A stretch of 64,000 nt of DNA from Pseudomonas chlororaphis (GCF_001921865.1 NZ_MSCT01000014.1:62001-126000); one strand, 5' to 3'; shown: positions 25,931-36,031, numbered from the stretch's first letter. Made by a program: numbers and translations. Notes: generated by a model from the letters alone, not told the origin.

Positions 25931-28900
25931 TCAATCCATCTCGGTCGGCAGGGGGCGCGGCAGGTCGTCGCCGCTGGAACCGTCGAGCCAGTCGACGCGG
26001 GCCATCTTGCGCACCACGACGAACTCGTCGCGGTTGCAGCCGACCGTGCCGTAATAGTTGAAACCGTAGGCCTGCTGGGCGTAGCCACCGATCATGTGGG
26101 TCGGCTTGAGCACCACCCGGGTCACCGAGTTGTGGTGGCCGCCGCGGGTCCTGGTGGTCTCGGAGCCCGGCACGTTCACGATCCGTTCCTGGGCGTGGTA
26201 CATCATCACCATGCCCTCCTTGACCCGCTGGCTGACCACCGCGCGGGCGGTCGCCGCGCCGTTGGCGTTGAAGCATTCGATCCAGTCGTTGTCCTCGATG
26301 CCGGCGCGTTTCGCGTCGATCTCCGAGAGCCAGACGATCGGCCCGCCGCGGCTCAGGGTGAGCATCAACAGGTTGTCGCTGTAGGTGCTGTGGATGCCCC
26401 ACTTCTGGTGTGGAGTGATCCAGTTGAGGACGATTTCCGGGTGCCCGTTGGCACGCTTGCCCTTCACCGCCTCGATGGTCCGGGTGTTGACCGGCGGCCG
26501 GTAGCTCATCAGCTGTTCGCCGAACGCCTGCATCCACGGGTGGTCCTGGTAGAACTGCTGGCGACCGGTGATGGTGCGCCACGGGATGTTCTCGTGGACG
26601 TTGGTGTAGCCGGCGTTGTAGCTCACGTGGTCATCCTCCAGGCCCGACCAGGTAGGGCTGGAAATGATCTTGCGCGGCTGCGCCTGGATATCGCGGAAGC
26701 GGATCGCCTCATGGGCCTTGGGCAGCGCCAGGTGGCTGTGGTCGATGCCGGTGAATTCCGACAACGCGGCCCAGGCCTTGACCGCCACATGGCCGTTGGT
26801 TTCCGGGGCCAGGGACAGGATCACCTCGGCGGCGTCGATCGCGGTGTCGATCTTCGGCCGGCCCTGGCTGATGCCTTCGGCGCCTTCGCGGTAGTTCAGC
26901 TCGCCGAGGAATTGCACCTCGTGCTCGGTGTTCCAGTTGATGCCCTTGCCGCCGTTGCCGAGTTTTTCCAGCAACGGGCCGAGGGAGGTGAACTGCTTGT
27001 AGATGTTCGGGTAGTCGCGCTCGACGATTTGCAGGTTCGGCGCGTTCTTGCCCGGCTGCGGCGCGACGCCGGCGGTTTTCCAGTCGGTGCCGCCGAACGG
27101 CTGGGCCAGCTCGCCGACGCTGTCGTGCAGCAGCGGCACGGTGACCAGGTCCTGCTCCACGCCCAGGTGCCCTTCAGCCATGCTGGAAAACGCCTTGGCG
27201 ATGCCTTTGTAGATCTCCCAGTCGGAACGCGATTCCCACGCCGGGTCGATGGCTGCCGACAGCGGGTGGATAAAGGGGTGCATGTCCGAGGTGTTCATGT
27301 CGTCCTTCTCGTACCAGGTCGCGGTCGGCAGGACGATGTCGGAATAGACGCAGGTCGAGGACATGCGGAAGTCCAGGGTGGTCACCAGGTCGAGCTTGCC
27401 GATGGCGCCTTCGTCGACCCATTCGGCTTCCTGCGGCTTGCAGTCGCCGGACTGGCCGATGTCCTCGTTCATCACCCCGTTACGGGTGCCGAGCAAGTAC
27501 TTGAGCATGTACTCGTGGCCCTTGCCCGAGGAGCCCAGCAGGTTGGAACGCCAGATGAACAGGTTGCGCGGGAAGTTCTGCGGGCTGTCCGGCTGTTCGC
27601 AGGCAAAGCGCAGCGAGCCTTCGTGCAGGCTCTTGACCACGTAATCCTTCGGCGCCATGCCGGCCGCCGCGGCGTCGCGGGCAATGTGCAGCGGGTTGCG
27701 GTCCAGCTGCGGCGCGCTGGGCAGCCAGCCGGCGCGTTCGGCGCGGATGTTGTAGTCCAGCGCATGCTCGGGGAACTGGCGCTTGTCGGCCAGCGGCGAG
27801 AGCACGTCGTGCATGTTCATCTTCTCGTGGCGCCACTGCGAGCTGTGGGCGTAGAAGAAGCTGGTGCCGTTCATCTGCCGCGGCGGACGGTTCCAGTCCA
27901 GGCCGAAGGCCAGGGGCAGCCAGCCGCACTGCGGGCGCAGTTTTTCCTGGCCGACGTAGTGCGCCCAGCCGCCGCCGGTCTGGCCCACGCAACCGCAGAG
28001 CATGAGCATGTTGATCAGCCCGCGGTAGTTCATGTCCATGTGGTACCAGTGGTTCATCGCCGCGCCGACGATGATCATCGAGCGGCCGCGGGTCTTGTCG
28101 GCGTTGTCGGCGAACTCGCGGGCGATCTGGATGGCTTTTTCGCGGCTGACGCCGGTGATCTGCTCCTGCCAGGCCGGGGTACCGGGCACGCTGGCATCGT
28201 CGTAGTCCTTGGCCACGTTGGCACCGCCCAGGCCGCGGTCGATGGCCAGGTTGGCCGCCGACAGGTCGAACACCGTGGCCACTCGGGCCTCGCTGCCGTC
28301 GGCCAGGGTCAGGCTGCGCACCGGCACCCGGCGAAACTGCACGGCGTCGCCGGCCACGTGCTGGAAGTGCTCCTGGGTCTCGCCGGCGAAATACGGGAAC
28401 GCCACTTCGGCGACGTCGCCGCCGAGCAGGCTCAGGCGCAGGTCGATCTCGCGGCCTTCGCCGCCTTCCCGGGGCAGGATGTTCCACTTGCCCTGCTCGC
28501 CCCAGCGATAGCCGATCGAACCCTGGGGCGACACCAGTTCGCCGTCGGCATCCATGGCGATGGTTTTCCACTCGGGGTTGTTGTCCTGGCCGAGGTTGCC
28601 GGCCAGGTCCGAGGCGCGCAGGAAGCGGTCCGGCTGGTAGCCGGCGCCCGGCGCGGTGCCGAGCATGGGTTTGAGCAGCACCAGCACCGGCAGGTCGGTG
28701 TAGCGCTTGGCGTAGTCGGTGAAATAGGCGCTCGGCCTGTCCAGGTGAAATTCCTTGAAGATCACATGGTTGAAGGCCTGGGCCAGCGCCGCGTCGGTGC
28801 CCTGCTTGGGGTTGAGCCACAGGTCGGTGAGCTTGGCCACTTCCGAGTAGTCGGGGGTGATGGCCACGGTCTTGGTGCCCTTGTAGCGCACCTCGGTGAA

Positions 28901-29698
28901 GAAGTGCGCGTCGGGGGTGCGGGTCTGCGGAACGTTGGAACCCCAGGCGATGATGTAGTTGGAGTTGTACCAGTCGGCCGACTCCGGCACGTCGGTCTGT
29001 TCGCCCCAGACCATCGGCGAGGCCGGCGGCAGGTCGCAGTACCAGTCGTAGAAGCTCAGGCAGGCGCCGCCGATCAGCGACAGGTAGCGGGCGCCGGCGG
29101 CGTAGCTGACCATCGACATGGCCGGGATCGGCGAGAAACCCACCACCCGGTCAGGGCCGTATTGCTTGACGGTGTAGACGTTGGCCGCGGCGACGATCTC
29201 GTTGACCTCGTCCCAGCTGGAACGGATGAAGCCGCCCATGCCGCGCTTGCTCTTGTACGACTCGGCCTTGGCCGGATCCTCGACGATGCTGGCCCAGGCC
29301 TCGACCGGCGCAAGGGTCTGGCGTGCCTCGCGCCACAGCTTGAGCAGCGGCTTGCGCACCTTGGGGTATTTCAGGCGGTTGGCGCTGTAGATGTACCAGC
29401 TGTAGCTGGCGCCCCGCGGGCAGCCGCGCGGCTCGTGGTTGGGCAGGTCGTTGCGGGTGCGCGGGTAGTCGGTCTGCTGGGTTTCCCAGGTGATCAGGCC
29501 GTTCTTCACGTAGATCTTCCACGAGCAGGAACCGGTGCAGTTCACCCCGTGGGTCGAACGCACGATCTTGTCGTACTGCCAGCGCGAGCGGTAGACGTTT
29601 TCCCAGTCGCGGGACTCCTTGCGGGTCTCCCCGTGGCCGTCGGCGAATTCGCTTTGCTTGCGGTTGAAGAACCGCAGTTGATCCAACAAATGACTCAT
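25931..29698 (-). CDS. narG: Respiratory nitrate reductase alpha subunit (Mo-bisMGD)
   Basis: 1255 residues, full length. The FS0 cluster is ligated by His and Cys in THGVNCTGSCSW, followed by the remaining Cys of the ...EPRGCPRGA region; YNSNYIIAWGSNVPQTRTPDAHF carries the Mo-ligand Asp region. It reduces nitrate to nitrite on the cytosolic side. There is no Tat signal, as expected for NarG. First structural subunit after narK2 (68-base gap). Confidence 0.97.
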   Translation of the reverse strand: MSHLLDQLRFFNRKQSEFADGHGETRKESRDWENVYRSRWQYDKIVRSTHGVNCTGSCSWKIYVKNGLITWETQQTDYPRTRNDLPNHEPRGCPRGASYSWYIYSANRLKYPKVRKPLLKLWREARQTLAPVEAWASIVEDPAKAESYKSKRGMGGFIRSSWDEVNEIVAAANVYTVKQYGPDRVVGFSPIPAMSMVSYAAGARYLSLIGGACLSFYDWYCDLPPASPMVWGEQTDVPESADWYNSNYIIAWGSNVPQTRTPDAHFFTEVRYKGTKTVAITPDYSEVAKLTDLWLNPKQGTDAALAQAFNHVIFKEFHLDRPSAYFTDYAKRYTDLPVLVLLKPMLGTAPGAGYQPDRFLRASDLAGNLGQDNNPEWKTIAMDADGELVSPQGSIGYRWGEQGKWNILPREGGEGREIDLRLSLLGGDVAEVAFPYFAGETQEHFQHVAGDAVQFRRVPVRSLTLADGSEARVATVFDLSAANLAIDRGLGGANVAKDYDDASVPGTPAWQEQITGVSREKAIQIAREFADNADKTRGRSMIIVGAAMNHWYHMDMNYRGLINMLMLCGCVGQTGGGWAHYVGQEKLRPQCGWLPLAFGLDWNRPPRQMNGTSFFYAHSSQWRHEKMNMHDVLSPLADKRQFPEHALDYNIRAERAGWLPSAPQLDRNPLHIARDAAAAGMAPKDYVVKSLHEGSLRFACEQPDSPQNFPRNLFIWRSNLLGSSGKGHEYMLKYLLGTRNGVMNEDIGQSGDCKPQEAEWVDEGAIGKLDLVTTLDFRMSSTCVYSDIVLPTATWYEKDDMNTSDMHPFIHPLSAAIDPAWESRSDWEIYKGIAKAFSSMAEGHLGVEQDLVTVPLLHDSVGELAQPFGGTDWKTAGVAPQPGKNAPNLQIVERDYPNIYKQFTSLGPLLEKLGNGGKGINWNTEHEVQFLGELNYREGAEGISQGRPKIDTAIDAAEVILSLAPETNGHVAVKAWAALSEFTGIDHSHLALPKAHEAIRFRDIQAQPRKIISSPTWSGLEDDHVSYNAGYTNVHENIPWRTITGRQQFYQDHPWMQAFGEQLMSYRPPVNTRTIEAVKGKRANGHPEIVLNWITPHQKWGIHSTYSDNLLMLTLSRGGPIVWLSEIDAKRAGIEDNDWIECFNANGAATARAVVSQRVKEGMVMMYHAQERIVNVPGSETTRTRGGHHNSVTRVVLKPTHMIGGYAQQAYGFNYYGTVGCNRDEFVVVRKMARVDWLDGSSGDDLPRPLPTEMD

Positions 29699-29766
29699 GG
29701 TGCTTTCCTCTCAGGCTCGCCGCGGGGTTCTGCGCCCCGCCGGGCAAGGGATGAATTCATGTGGTG

Positions 29767-31164
29767 TCAGCAGGGAGTCGCCGCGCCTTTGCGCGCGTAC
29801 CACCACCAGGTCACCAGGATGCAGCTCAGGTAAAAGCCGACGAACAGGTAGAAGGCCATCTGCGGGCCGCCGGTCAGGGCCATCGAGGTGCCGAAGGATT
29901 TGGGGATGAAGAACGCGCCGAAGGCGCCCATGGCCGAGCTGAAGCCCAGGACCGCGGCCGACTCCTTGCCGGCGTTCTTCTGCGCCTGCTCGCGCACCGC
30001 GGCGCTCTGCCCGGCGGCGGCCTGTTCGTGCAGGGTGCGGAAGATCACCGGGATCATGCGGAAGGTCGAACCGTTGCCGATGCCGGTGGTGACGAACAGC
30101 AGCATGAACATCCCGAGGAAGCCGTAGAAATTGCCGCTCTCGCCCTGCTGCGGGAGGAATGCCAGGACGCCGAAGACCATCGCGATCATCGCCACGAAGT
30201 TCCACAGGGTCACCCGCGCGCCGCCCAGCTTGTCCGCCAGCCAGCCGCCCAGCGGCCGCACCAGGGCACCCACCAGCGGGCCGAGGAAGGCGAAGGTCAA
30301 GGCGTTGACCTGGGGGAAGGCGGTCTTGATCAGCAGCGGAAAGGCCGCCGAGAAACCGATGAACGAGCCGAAGGTGGCCAGGTACAGCCAGCACATCAGC
30401 CAGTTGTGCTTGCGCTTGAAGATCACCGCCTGCTCGCGGAACGAGGCCTTGGCGCTGGACAGGTCGTTCATGCCGAACCAGGCCAGCAGGGTCACCGCGA
30501 TAATGAACGGCACCCAGAGGAAGCCGGCGTTCTGCAACCACAGCTGGCTGCCGTCGGCCAGTGCCTGGGGCTGCCCGCCAAGCCAGCCGAACAGGCCGAA
30601 GGTGATCACCAGCGGCACGCAGAACTGCATCACCGAGACCCCGAGGTTGCCCAGCCCGGCGTTCAGGCCCAGGGCCGTGCCCTGCTGCGCCTTGGGGTAG
30701 AAGAAGCTGATGTTGGACATGCTCGAGGCGAAGTTGCCGCCGCCGAAACCGCAGAGCAGCGCGATCAGCACGAACACGCTGTAGGGGGTGTTCGGGTCCT
30801 GCACGGCAAAGCCCATCCACAACGACGGCAGCAACAGCGAAGCGGTGCTCAGGGCAGTCCAGCGGCGGCCGCCGAAGATCGGCACCATGAACGAATAGAA
30901 CACCCGCAAGGTCGCCCCCGACAGCCCCGGCAGCGCCGCCAGCCAGAACAGCTGGTCGGTGCTGAAGCTGAAGCCGATGGCGTTCAGGCGCACGATCACC
31001 GTGCTCCAGACCATCCACACGGCGAACGCCAGGAGCAGTGCGGGAATGGAAATCCACAGGTTGCGGGTGGCGGTCTTTTTGCCGCTGCGGCCCCAGAACG
31101 CGGGGTCTTCCGGGCGCCAGTCGTGAATCACCGGGCCGTGGTCAGGCGTGTTAAGAACCGACAT
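29767..31164 (-). CDS. narK2: Nitrate/nitrite MFS transporter NarK2
   Basis: 465 residues, 12 TM, NNP family. Nitrate signatures are FGGGNFASSMSNISFFYPKAQQGTALGLNAGLGNLG and GIGNGSTFRMIP. The start MSVLNTPDHGPV is chosen because GGAGAAG precedes it. It is probably a nitrate/nitrite antiporter of the E. coli NarK type. The gene begins 14 bases inside the end of narK1, so the pair is translationally coupled. Confidence 0.92.
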   Translation of the reverse strand: MSVLNTPDHGPVIHDWRPEDPAFWGRSGKKTATRNLWISIPALLLAFAVWMVWSTVIVRLNAIGFSFSTDQLFWLAALPGLSGATLRVFYSFMVPIFGGRRWTALSTASLLLPSLWMGFAVQDPNTPYSVFVLIALLCGFGGGNFASSMSNISFFYPKAQQGTALGLNAGLGNLGVSVMQFCVPLVITFGLFGWLGGQPQALADGSQLWLQNAGFLWVPFIIAVTLLAWFGMNDLSSAKASFREQAVIFKRKHNWLMCWLYLATFGSFIGFSAAFPLLIKTAFPQVNALTFAFLGPLVGALVRPLGGWLADKLGGARVTLWNFVAMIAMVFGVLAFLPQQGESGNFYGFLGMFMLLFVTTGIGNGSTFRMIPVIFRTLHEQAAAGQSAAVREQAQKNAGKESAAVLGFSSAMGAFGAFFIPKSFGTSMALTGGPQMAFYLFVGFYLSCILVTWWWYARKGAATPC

Positions 31165-32446
31165 GGTCTTCTCCTTGGGCAATGCTGGAAAACGGCGCCG
31201 CGGCTGCCTGGGGCTGTCTGCCCAGCAGCGGGCGCTGGCGGATTTCGCTGAGGTACATCCAGGTGAGCGACACCCAGACCACGCCGTACATCAACATGAA
31301 GCAGGAAGAGCGCACGCCGGTGAGGTCCACTAGCGCGCCGAACAGAATGGGCAGGACGAAGCCGCCCAGGCCGCCGGCCAGCCCGACGATGCCGGACACC
31401 GCGCCCATGTTTTGCGGGTAGTCGTTGGCGATGTACTTGAACACCGAGGCCTTGCCGAAGGCGAAGGCGATGCCCATGACGAACAGCAGCACGGTGAACA
31501 GCGCGGGACTCAGGCCGATATGCATATCCAGGCTGCCGTCGACGGTGCGCACTTGCAGCTGGGTCTGCGGGTAGGACAGCAGGAACAGGCAGATCCAGCT
31601 GACCCAGAGCACCCACCAGGTCACGCTCTGCGCGCCCCAGCGGTCCGACATCCAGCCGCCGACCGCGCGCAGCACGCCGCCCGGCAGGGAAAAGCAAGCG
31701 GCCAGCAGCGCCGCGCTCTGCAGGCTGAAACCGTATTCCTGCACGTAGTACTGGGTCATCCACAGCGCCAGGGCCACGTAACCGCCGAAGACGATCGAGT
31801 AGTACTGGCAGTAGCGCCACACCGCCGGGTCTTTCAGCGCGCCCAACTGCTCGCGCAAGGTGGCGCCCGAGGCGCTGCGGTGGGCCTTGTTGTCGGCGCT
31901 GAGGAACCAGAACAGCAGCGCGGTGATAAACAGGATCGCGCTGAAGACTTTCGGCACCAGGTGCCAGCTGCCCGCGGCGATCAGCGCCGGCGCGAGGAAC
32001 TTGGTCACCGCGGCGCCCGCGTTGCCGGCGCCGAAGATGCCCATGGCGAAACCCTGGTTGTCCTGGTCGAACCACTTGGCGACGTAGGCGATGCCGACGG
32101 AAAACGAACCGCCGGCCAGGCCGACGAACAGCCCCAGCACCAGGAACTGCCAATAGGCGGTGGCGTGGCTGATCAGGTACAGCGGCAGCACGCAGCTCAG
32201 CATCAGCAGGAAGAACACGCTGCGCCCGCCGAAACGGTCGGTCAACAGGCCCAGCGGCAGGCGTGCCAGGGAACCGGTCAGCACCGGTGTGGCGGCCAGA
32301 AGGCCGAACTGGGTTTCGTTGAGCGCCAGCAGTTCCTTGATCGGCACGCCGAGCACCGCGAACATCATCCAGACCATGAAGCACACGGTGAAGGCCAGCG
32401 TACTCATGCCCAGCACCAGGCCTTGGCGTACACGCGGTTGGGTCAT
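31151..32446 (-). CDS. narK1: Nitrate MFS transporter NarK1
   Basis: 431 residues, 12 TM. Nitrate signatures are GLAGGSFSVGIAYVAKWFDQDNQGFAMGIFGAGNAG (split here by family, type I NarK) and GIVGLAGGLGGFVLP. Type I NarK proteins are usually proton-coupled nitrate importers. First gene of the nar operon; an FNR-type box is 65 bases upstream and a NarL-type site about 118 bases upstream of its ATG. Confidence 0.92.
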   Translation of the reverse strand: MTQPRVRQGLVLGMSTLAFTVCFMVWMMFAVLGVPIKELLALNETQFGLLAATPVLTGSLARLPLGLLTDRFGGRSVFFLLMLSCVLPLYLISHATAYWQFLVLGLFVGLAGGSFSVGIAYVAKWFDQDNQGFAMGIFGAGNAGAAVTKFLAPALIAAGSWHLVPKVFSAILFITALLFWFLSADNKAHRSASGATLREQLGALKDPAVWRYCQYYSIVFGGYVALALWMTQYYVQEYGFSLQSAALLAACFSLPGGVLRAVGGWMSDRWGAQSVTWWVLWVSWICLFLLSYPQTQLQVRTVDGSLDMHIGLSPALFTVLLFVMGIAFAFGKASVFKYIANDYPQNMGAVSGIVGLAGGLGGFVLPILFGALVDLTGVRSSCFMLMYGVVWVSLTWMYLSEIRQRPLLGRQPQAAAAPFSSIAQGEDHVGS

Positions 32447-32504
32447 CTCGCTCTCCAGTCAGTCGTTCATGGCCGCAGACTAGAGAGGCAAACCCGGCAA
32501 AAAC

Positions 32505-32518
32505 TTGACCCGGATCAA
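32505..32518. promoter_or_regulatory. ANR/DNR box of the nar operon
   Basis: TTGACCCGGATCAA fits TTGAY-N4-ATCAA. It is centred 65 bases upstream of the narK1 start and would place activation near -41. Confidence 0.85.
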
Positions 32519-32556
32519 GGAAGCCCGGGGCCTCGCGGGCCTATGCTTGCGGCGCC

Positions 32557-32572
32557 TACCTCCAACGAGGTA
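32557..32572. promoter_or_regulatory. NarL 7-2-7 site, nar side of the narK1-narX region
   Basis: TACCTCCAACGAGGTA has two inverted heptamers (TACCTCC and TACCTCG) separated by AA; the dyad extends to CCTACCTC-CAAC-GAGGTAGG. NarL heptamers are TACYNMT. It is about 53 bases beyond the ANR box seen from narK1. Confidence 0.75.
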
Positions 32573-32653
32573 GGGCCGAAAAACCTCTGAACCCTTGGTT
32601 TTCCGGGCTCCTGCCGGCGCTGCACACCGCCGCCGCGCGGATCCGACCCACCA

Positions 32654-32669
32654 CAACTCTTTAGAGGTA
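32654..32669. promoter_or_regulatory. NarL 7-2-7 site, narX side
   Basis: CAACTCTTTAGAGGTA has one good heptamer (TACCTCT inverted) and one degenerate, spaced by TT. It is about 98 bases upstream of the narX start and shares TTAGAGGTA with the site before the dnrE-like gene. Confidence 0.6.
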
Positions 32670-32759
32670 GAGCGCCAGGGACCGGCGGCCACACCATCGC
32701 CTGTCATCGCCTGGAGCCTCCATGCCCGTTTTCCCCCGCTTCGTCCGCGGCCCGCGCCC

Positions 32760-34577
32760 TTGATCCGCTGGCTGCGCAGTTCCCTGCCCGCCCGCGCCGG
32801 CCTGGCGGTGATCCTGATCGCCGTGCTGGCCCTGGCCAGTTCCCTGAGCGCCGGGCTGATCGCCTGGTTCAGCCAGGGCGACGCCGCGGCCATCAACACC
32901 GCGGGTTCGGTGCGCATGGAGACCTACCACCTGAGCTGGAAACTGGCCGCGGGCGCCAGCGCCGAGGAACTCGCCGAGATCGGCCAGAGCCTGCGCCAGC
33001 GCCTGGACAGCCCGTCGCTCAAGCGGGTCCTGGAAGACGGCGCCGACGCCGACCTGCAAGGCAGCTACCAGCAGATCCTGCAACGCTGGAACAACCAGTT
33101 GCAGCCCGCCCTGGAGCAGCGCGACGCCGCGGCGTTCCAGGCCCTGGCCCTGCCCTTCGTCGAACAGCTGAACCAGTTCGTCAGCCTGCTGCAACGCCAG
33201 AGCGAACATAAGCAGACCTGGCAACAGGTGATCCAGGGCGCGGCGCTGTTCACCACCCTGTTCGTCCTGCTGCTGGGGCTGTACGAACTGCAATACAGCG
33301 TGGTCACGCCCTTGCAGGAACTGGTGGAAGCCACCCAGCGCTTTCGCCGCGGCGATTTCCAGGCGCGGGTCAACCACCAGTCCCAGGACGAGCTGGGCCA
33401 GCTGGCCACCAGTTTCAACGCCATGGCCGAGACCATCGAGCAATCCCACCGCACCCTGGAAACCCTGGTGCGGCAAAAGACCCTCAACCTGCAACAGGCC
33501 AACGCCGCCCTCGAACTGCTGTACCAGAGCAGCCGCAGCCTGGCCACGCGGCTGGCCAACGCCGAAGGCCTGGACGAGCTGATCCGACGCTTCCAGCAGC
33601 GCCTGCCGGGGCTGCGCCTGTCGCTGTGCCTGCACGGCCAGTTGCAGGCCCCGACCCCGCAACTGATCGCCCTGCATGGCGCCGACAGCCGCGAGGTCTG
33701 CGCCCTCAGCGACTGCGCCAGCTGCCAGCGGCACCAGCCGACCGGGCGGCAGAGTTTCAGCATCAGCAACCAGGGCAACGCGCTGGGCGAACTCAAGGCG
33801 CACTTCGTCGACGGCCACGCCCCGCAAACCTGGGAAACCGAACTGATCCAGGCCCTGGCCACGCTGATCGGCACCTCGCTGTCGCTCAAGCGCCAGCGCG
33901 AGCAAGACCACCGCCTGTTGCTGTTCGAGGAGCGCGCGATCATCGCCCGCGAACTGCACGACTCGCTGGCCCAGGCCCTGTCCTACATGAAGCTGCAAGT
34001 CAGCCGCATGCAGACCCTGATGCGCCGCGGCGAACCGGTCAGCACCCTGGAAAACGTCACCGCCGAACTGCGCGAAGGGGTCAACAACGCCTACCGCCAG
34101 CTGCGCGAGCTGCTGACCACTTTCCGCTTGCAGATCCACGACGCCGGGCTGACCCAGGAGCTCAAGGCGACCGCCGAGGAGTTCTCCCGGCGCGGCGATT
34201 TCCAGGTGCACCTGCACCTCGACAGCCTGGCCTTCGAGCTCTCGGCCAGCGAGCAGATCCACCTGTTGCAGATCACCCGCGAGGCGCTCTCCAACTGCCT
34301 GCGCCATGCCCACGCCGAGAACGTCTGGCTGCAACTGCGCCAGCACGGCGAAACCCTGCGCCTGTCCGTCGAGGACGACGGCCGCGGCTTCAGCGCGCCG
34401 TGCGACCAGCGCGAACACCACGGGCTGAACATCATGGACGAGCGCGCCCGCAGCCTGCGCGGCCAGTTACAGATCTTTTCCCGAACACCCCAGGGCACCC
34501 GGGTGCAGATGGAGTTCTGCCCGGAATTTCTCGGCCACCCGACGGTCGGCCACCCCACAGAAGGCAGCGTCACATGA
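32760..34577 (+). CDS. narX: Nitrate-sensing histidine kinase NarX
   Basis: 605 residues from the TTG at 32760 (IRWLRSSLPARAGLA). The layout is TM1, a periplasmic sensor with P-box residues (INTAGSVRMETY), TM2 at about 170-190, HAMP, a central module with a CxxC (SDCASC), and a HisKA_3 domain (ARELHDSLAQALSYMK) with a HATPase domain (DDGRGF). The start is uncertain: no ATG is in frame near it and no good ribosome site is visible. It overlaps narL as ATGA and is divergent from narK1. Confidence 0.9.
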   Translation: MIRWLRSSLPARAGLAVILIAVLALASSLSAGLIAWFSQGDAAAINTAGSVRMETYHLSWKLAAGASAEELAEIGQSLRQRLDSPSLKRVLEDGADADLQGSYQQILQRWNNQLQPALEQRDAAAFQALALPFVEQLNQFVSLLQRQSEHKQTWQQVIQGAALFTTLFVLLLGLYELQYSVVTPLQELVEATQRFRRGDFQARVNHQSQDELGQLATSFNAMAETIEQSHRTLETLVRQKTLNLQQANAALELLYQSSRSLATRLANAEGLDELIRRFQQRLPGLRLSLCLHGQLQAPTPQLIALHGADSREVCALSDCASCQRHQPTGRQSFSISNQGNALGELKAHFVDGHAPQTWETELIQALATLIGTSLSLKRQREQDHRLLLFEERAIIARELHDSLAQALSYMKLQVSRMQTLMRRGEPVSTLENVTAELREGVNNAYRQLRELLTTFRLQIHDAGLTQELKATAEEFSRRGDFQVHLHLDSLAFELSASEQIHLLQITREALSNCLRHAHAENVWLQLRQHGETLRLSVEDDGRGFSAPCDQREHHGLNIMDERARSLRGQLQIFSRTPQGTRVQMEFCPEFLGHPTVGHPTEGSVT

Positions 34578-35221
34578 ACCCGTCCCCCTCCTACCGGATC
34601 CTGCTGGTCGACGACCACCCGATGATGCGGCGCGGCATCCGCCAGATGCTCGAACTCGAAGACGACCTGCAGATCGTCGGCGAAGCCGGCCACGGCGAAG
34701 AAGCCCTGGCGCTGATCGAACCCTTGCGGCCCGACCTGGTGCTGCTCGACAACAACATGCCGCAGCTCAACGGCATCGAGACCCTGCGCCGCCTGCGCGC
34801 CATGGGCTATGCCGGCAAGGTGCTGCTGTTCACCGTGTCCGACGCCGAGGACGACATCCGCGACGCCCTGCGCCTGGACGCCGACGGCTACCTGCTCAAG
34901 GACATGGAGCCCGAGCTGCTGATCCAGTACCTGCGCGACGCCTTGAACGGCGCGCTGGTGATCAGCCCGGGGCTGACCCGGGTCATGGCCCAGGCCCTGC
35001 GCTCGCCGCCGCGCCAGGCGGACGTCGAGCTGACCGAGCGCGAGCGCCAGGTGCTCAAGACCATTGCCGGCGGCTACAGCAACAAGGTCATCGGCCACAA
35101 GCTGGGCATCACCGAAGGCACGGTCAAGGTCCATGTGAAGAACCTGCTGCACAAGCTCGGCCTGCGCTCGCGGGTCGAGGCCGCCGTGTGGGCCATGGAG
35201 CACCTGCGCAACGCCGGCTGA
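34574..35221 (+). CDS. narL: Nitrate response regulator NarL
   Basis: 215 residues. The receiver domain has DDHPMMRR and the phospho-acceptor Asp in LVLLDNNMP; a Lys in LLKDMEP completes the site. The LuxR/NarL helix-turn-helix follows (LTERERQVLKTIAGGYSNKVIGHKLGI). It should bind the TACCTCT-like 7-2-7 sites seen in four places in this window. Its ATG overlaps the narX stop. Confidence 0.95.
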   Translation: MNPSPSYRILLVDDHPMMRRGIRQMLELEDDLQIVGEAGHGEEALALIEPLRPDLVLLDNNMPQLNGIETLRRLRAMGYAGKVLLFTVSDAEDDIRDALRLDADGYLLKDMEPELLIQYLRDALNGALVISPGLTRVMAQALRSPPRQADVELTERERQVLKTIAGGYSNKVIGHKLGITEGTVKVHVKNLLHKLGLRSRVEAAVWAMEHLRNAG

Positions 35222-35227
35222 GCCGTC

Positions 35228-35243
35228 TGCCCCTTTAGAGGTA
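35228..35243. promoter_or_regulatory. NarL 7-2-7 site before the dnrE-like gene
   Basis: TGCCCCTTTAGAGGTA has a good right heptamer (TACCTCT) and a degenerate left one (TGCCCCT), spaced by TT. Its centre is 72 bases upstream of the next ATG. Confidence 0.6.
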
Positions 35244-35307
35244 GGTCGGCGGAGGCATAGGCCGCGGTCGGCGCACGCCCTACCATGGCCGGCAGCGGAG
35301 GTACGCC

Positions 35308-35985
35308 ATGCTGACCCACCCATCGATCGTGCTGTGCTTGCGTCGCCATCACCTGTTCAAGCAACTGCCGGACAAGGTCTTCGAGGAAGTCTGCGCCCTG
35401 GCCCAGCTCAAGCGCCTGGACAGCCAGGGCACCCTGCTGCACCAGGGCGACCCGGCCAGGCGTTTCTTCCTGCTGGTCAGCGGGCAGCTCAAGCTGTACC
35501 GGATCACCGGCGAGGGCCAGGAGAACCTGGTGGAAATCATCCAGCCCGGGCAGACCTTCGCCGAGGCCCTGCTGTTCAGCCAGGCGCGCTGCTACCCGGT
35601 GAACGCCACCGCGCTCAAGGACAGCGTGCTGGTCAGCCTCGACGGCCAGCATTACCGCAACGCCCTGGAAGACCAGCCGCAGGTGTGCCTGGCGATCCTG
35701 GCGAGCATGAGCGTGCACCTGCACCAGCGCCTCAAGGACATCGACACCCTGACCCTGGGCAGCGCCGGCCGGCGCGTGGCCAACTTCCTGTTGCAGGAAC
35801 GCGACCCCCACAGCGACCAGGTGGTGCTGCAAGTGTCCAAGCGCCTGGTGGCCTCGAAACTGGGGATCCAACCGGAAACCTTCTCGCGCATCCTCCATCG
35901 CCTGACGGAAGACGGCCTGATCGCCGTGCAGCGGCGCACCATCCAGATCCTCGGCGTCGAGGCCCTGGCCGCCTACCCGGGCTGA
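35308..35985 (+). CDS. dnrE: Crp/Fnr-family regulator, DnrE-like
   Basis: 225 residues. The cNMP-like sensor domain lacks the N-terminal Fe-S cysteines of FNR/ANR, and the recognition helix KLGIQPETFSRILHRL carries the E..SR pattern that reads TTGAT. This is the DNR subgroup, likely heme/NO dependent. In P. stutzeri dnrE lies beside narXL and is under NarL control, which matches the position and the NarL-type site here. A GGAGG site precedes ATG. It is distinct from the dnr gene at 44.5 kb. Confidence 0.82.
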   Translation: MLTHPSIVLCLRRHHLFKQLPDKVFEEVCALAQLKRLDSQGTLLHQGDPARRFFLLVSGQLKLYRITGEGQENLVEIIQPGQTFAEALLFSQARCYPVNATALKDSVLVSLDGQHYRNALEDQPQVCLAILASMSVHLHQRLKDIDTLTLGSAGRRVANFLLQERDPHSDQVVLQVSKRLVASKLGIQPETFSRILHRLTEDGLIAVQRRTIQILGVEALAAYPG

Positions 35986-36031
35986 ACGCCTGCCGAACCT
36001 GTAGGCGCCGCGCTGTGCCTGGGCCACCGCT

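Noticed and set aside
26096..29833. Very long open frame on the plus strand opposite narG
   Set aside because: It is the antisense shadow of narG in a high-GC genome; the translation is low-complexity (His/Val/Ala/Gly-rich) with no domain.
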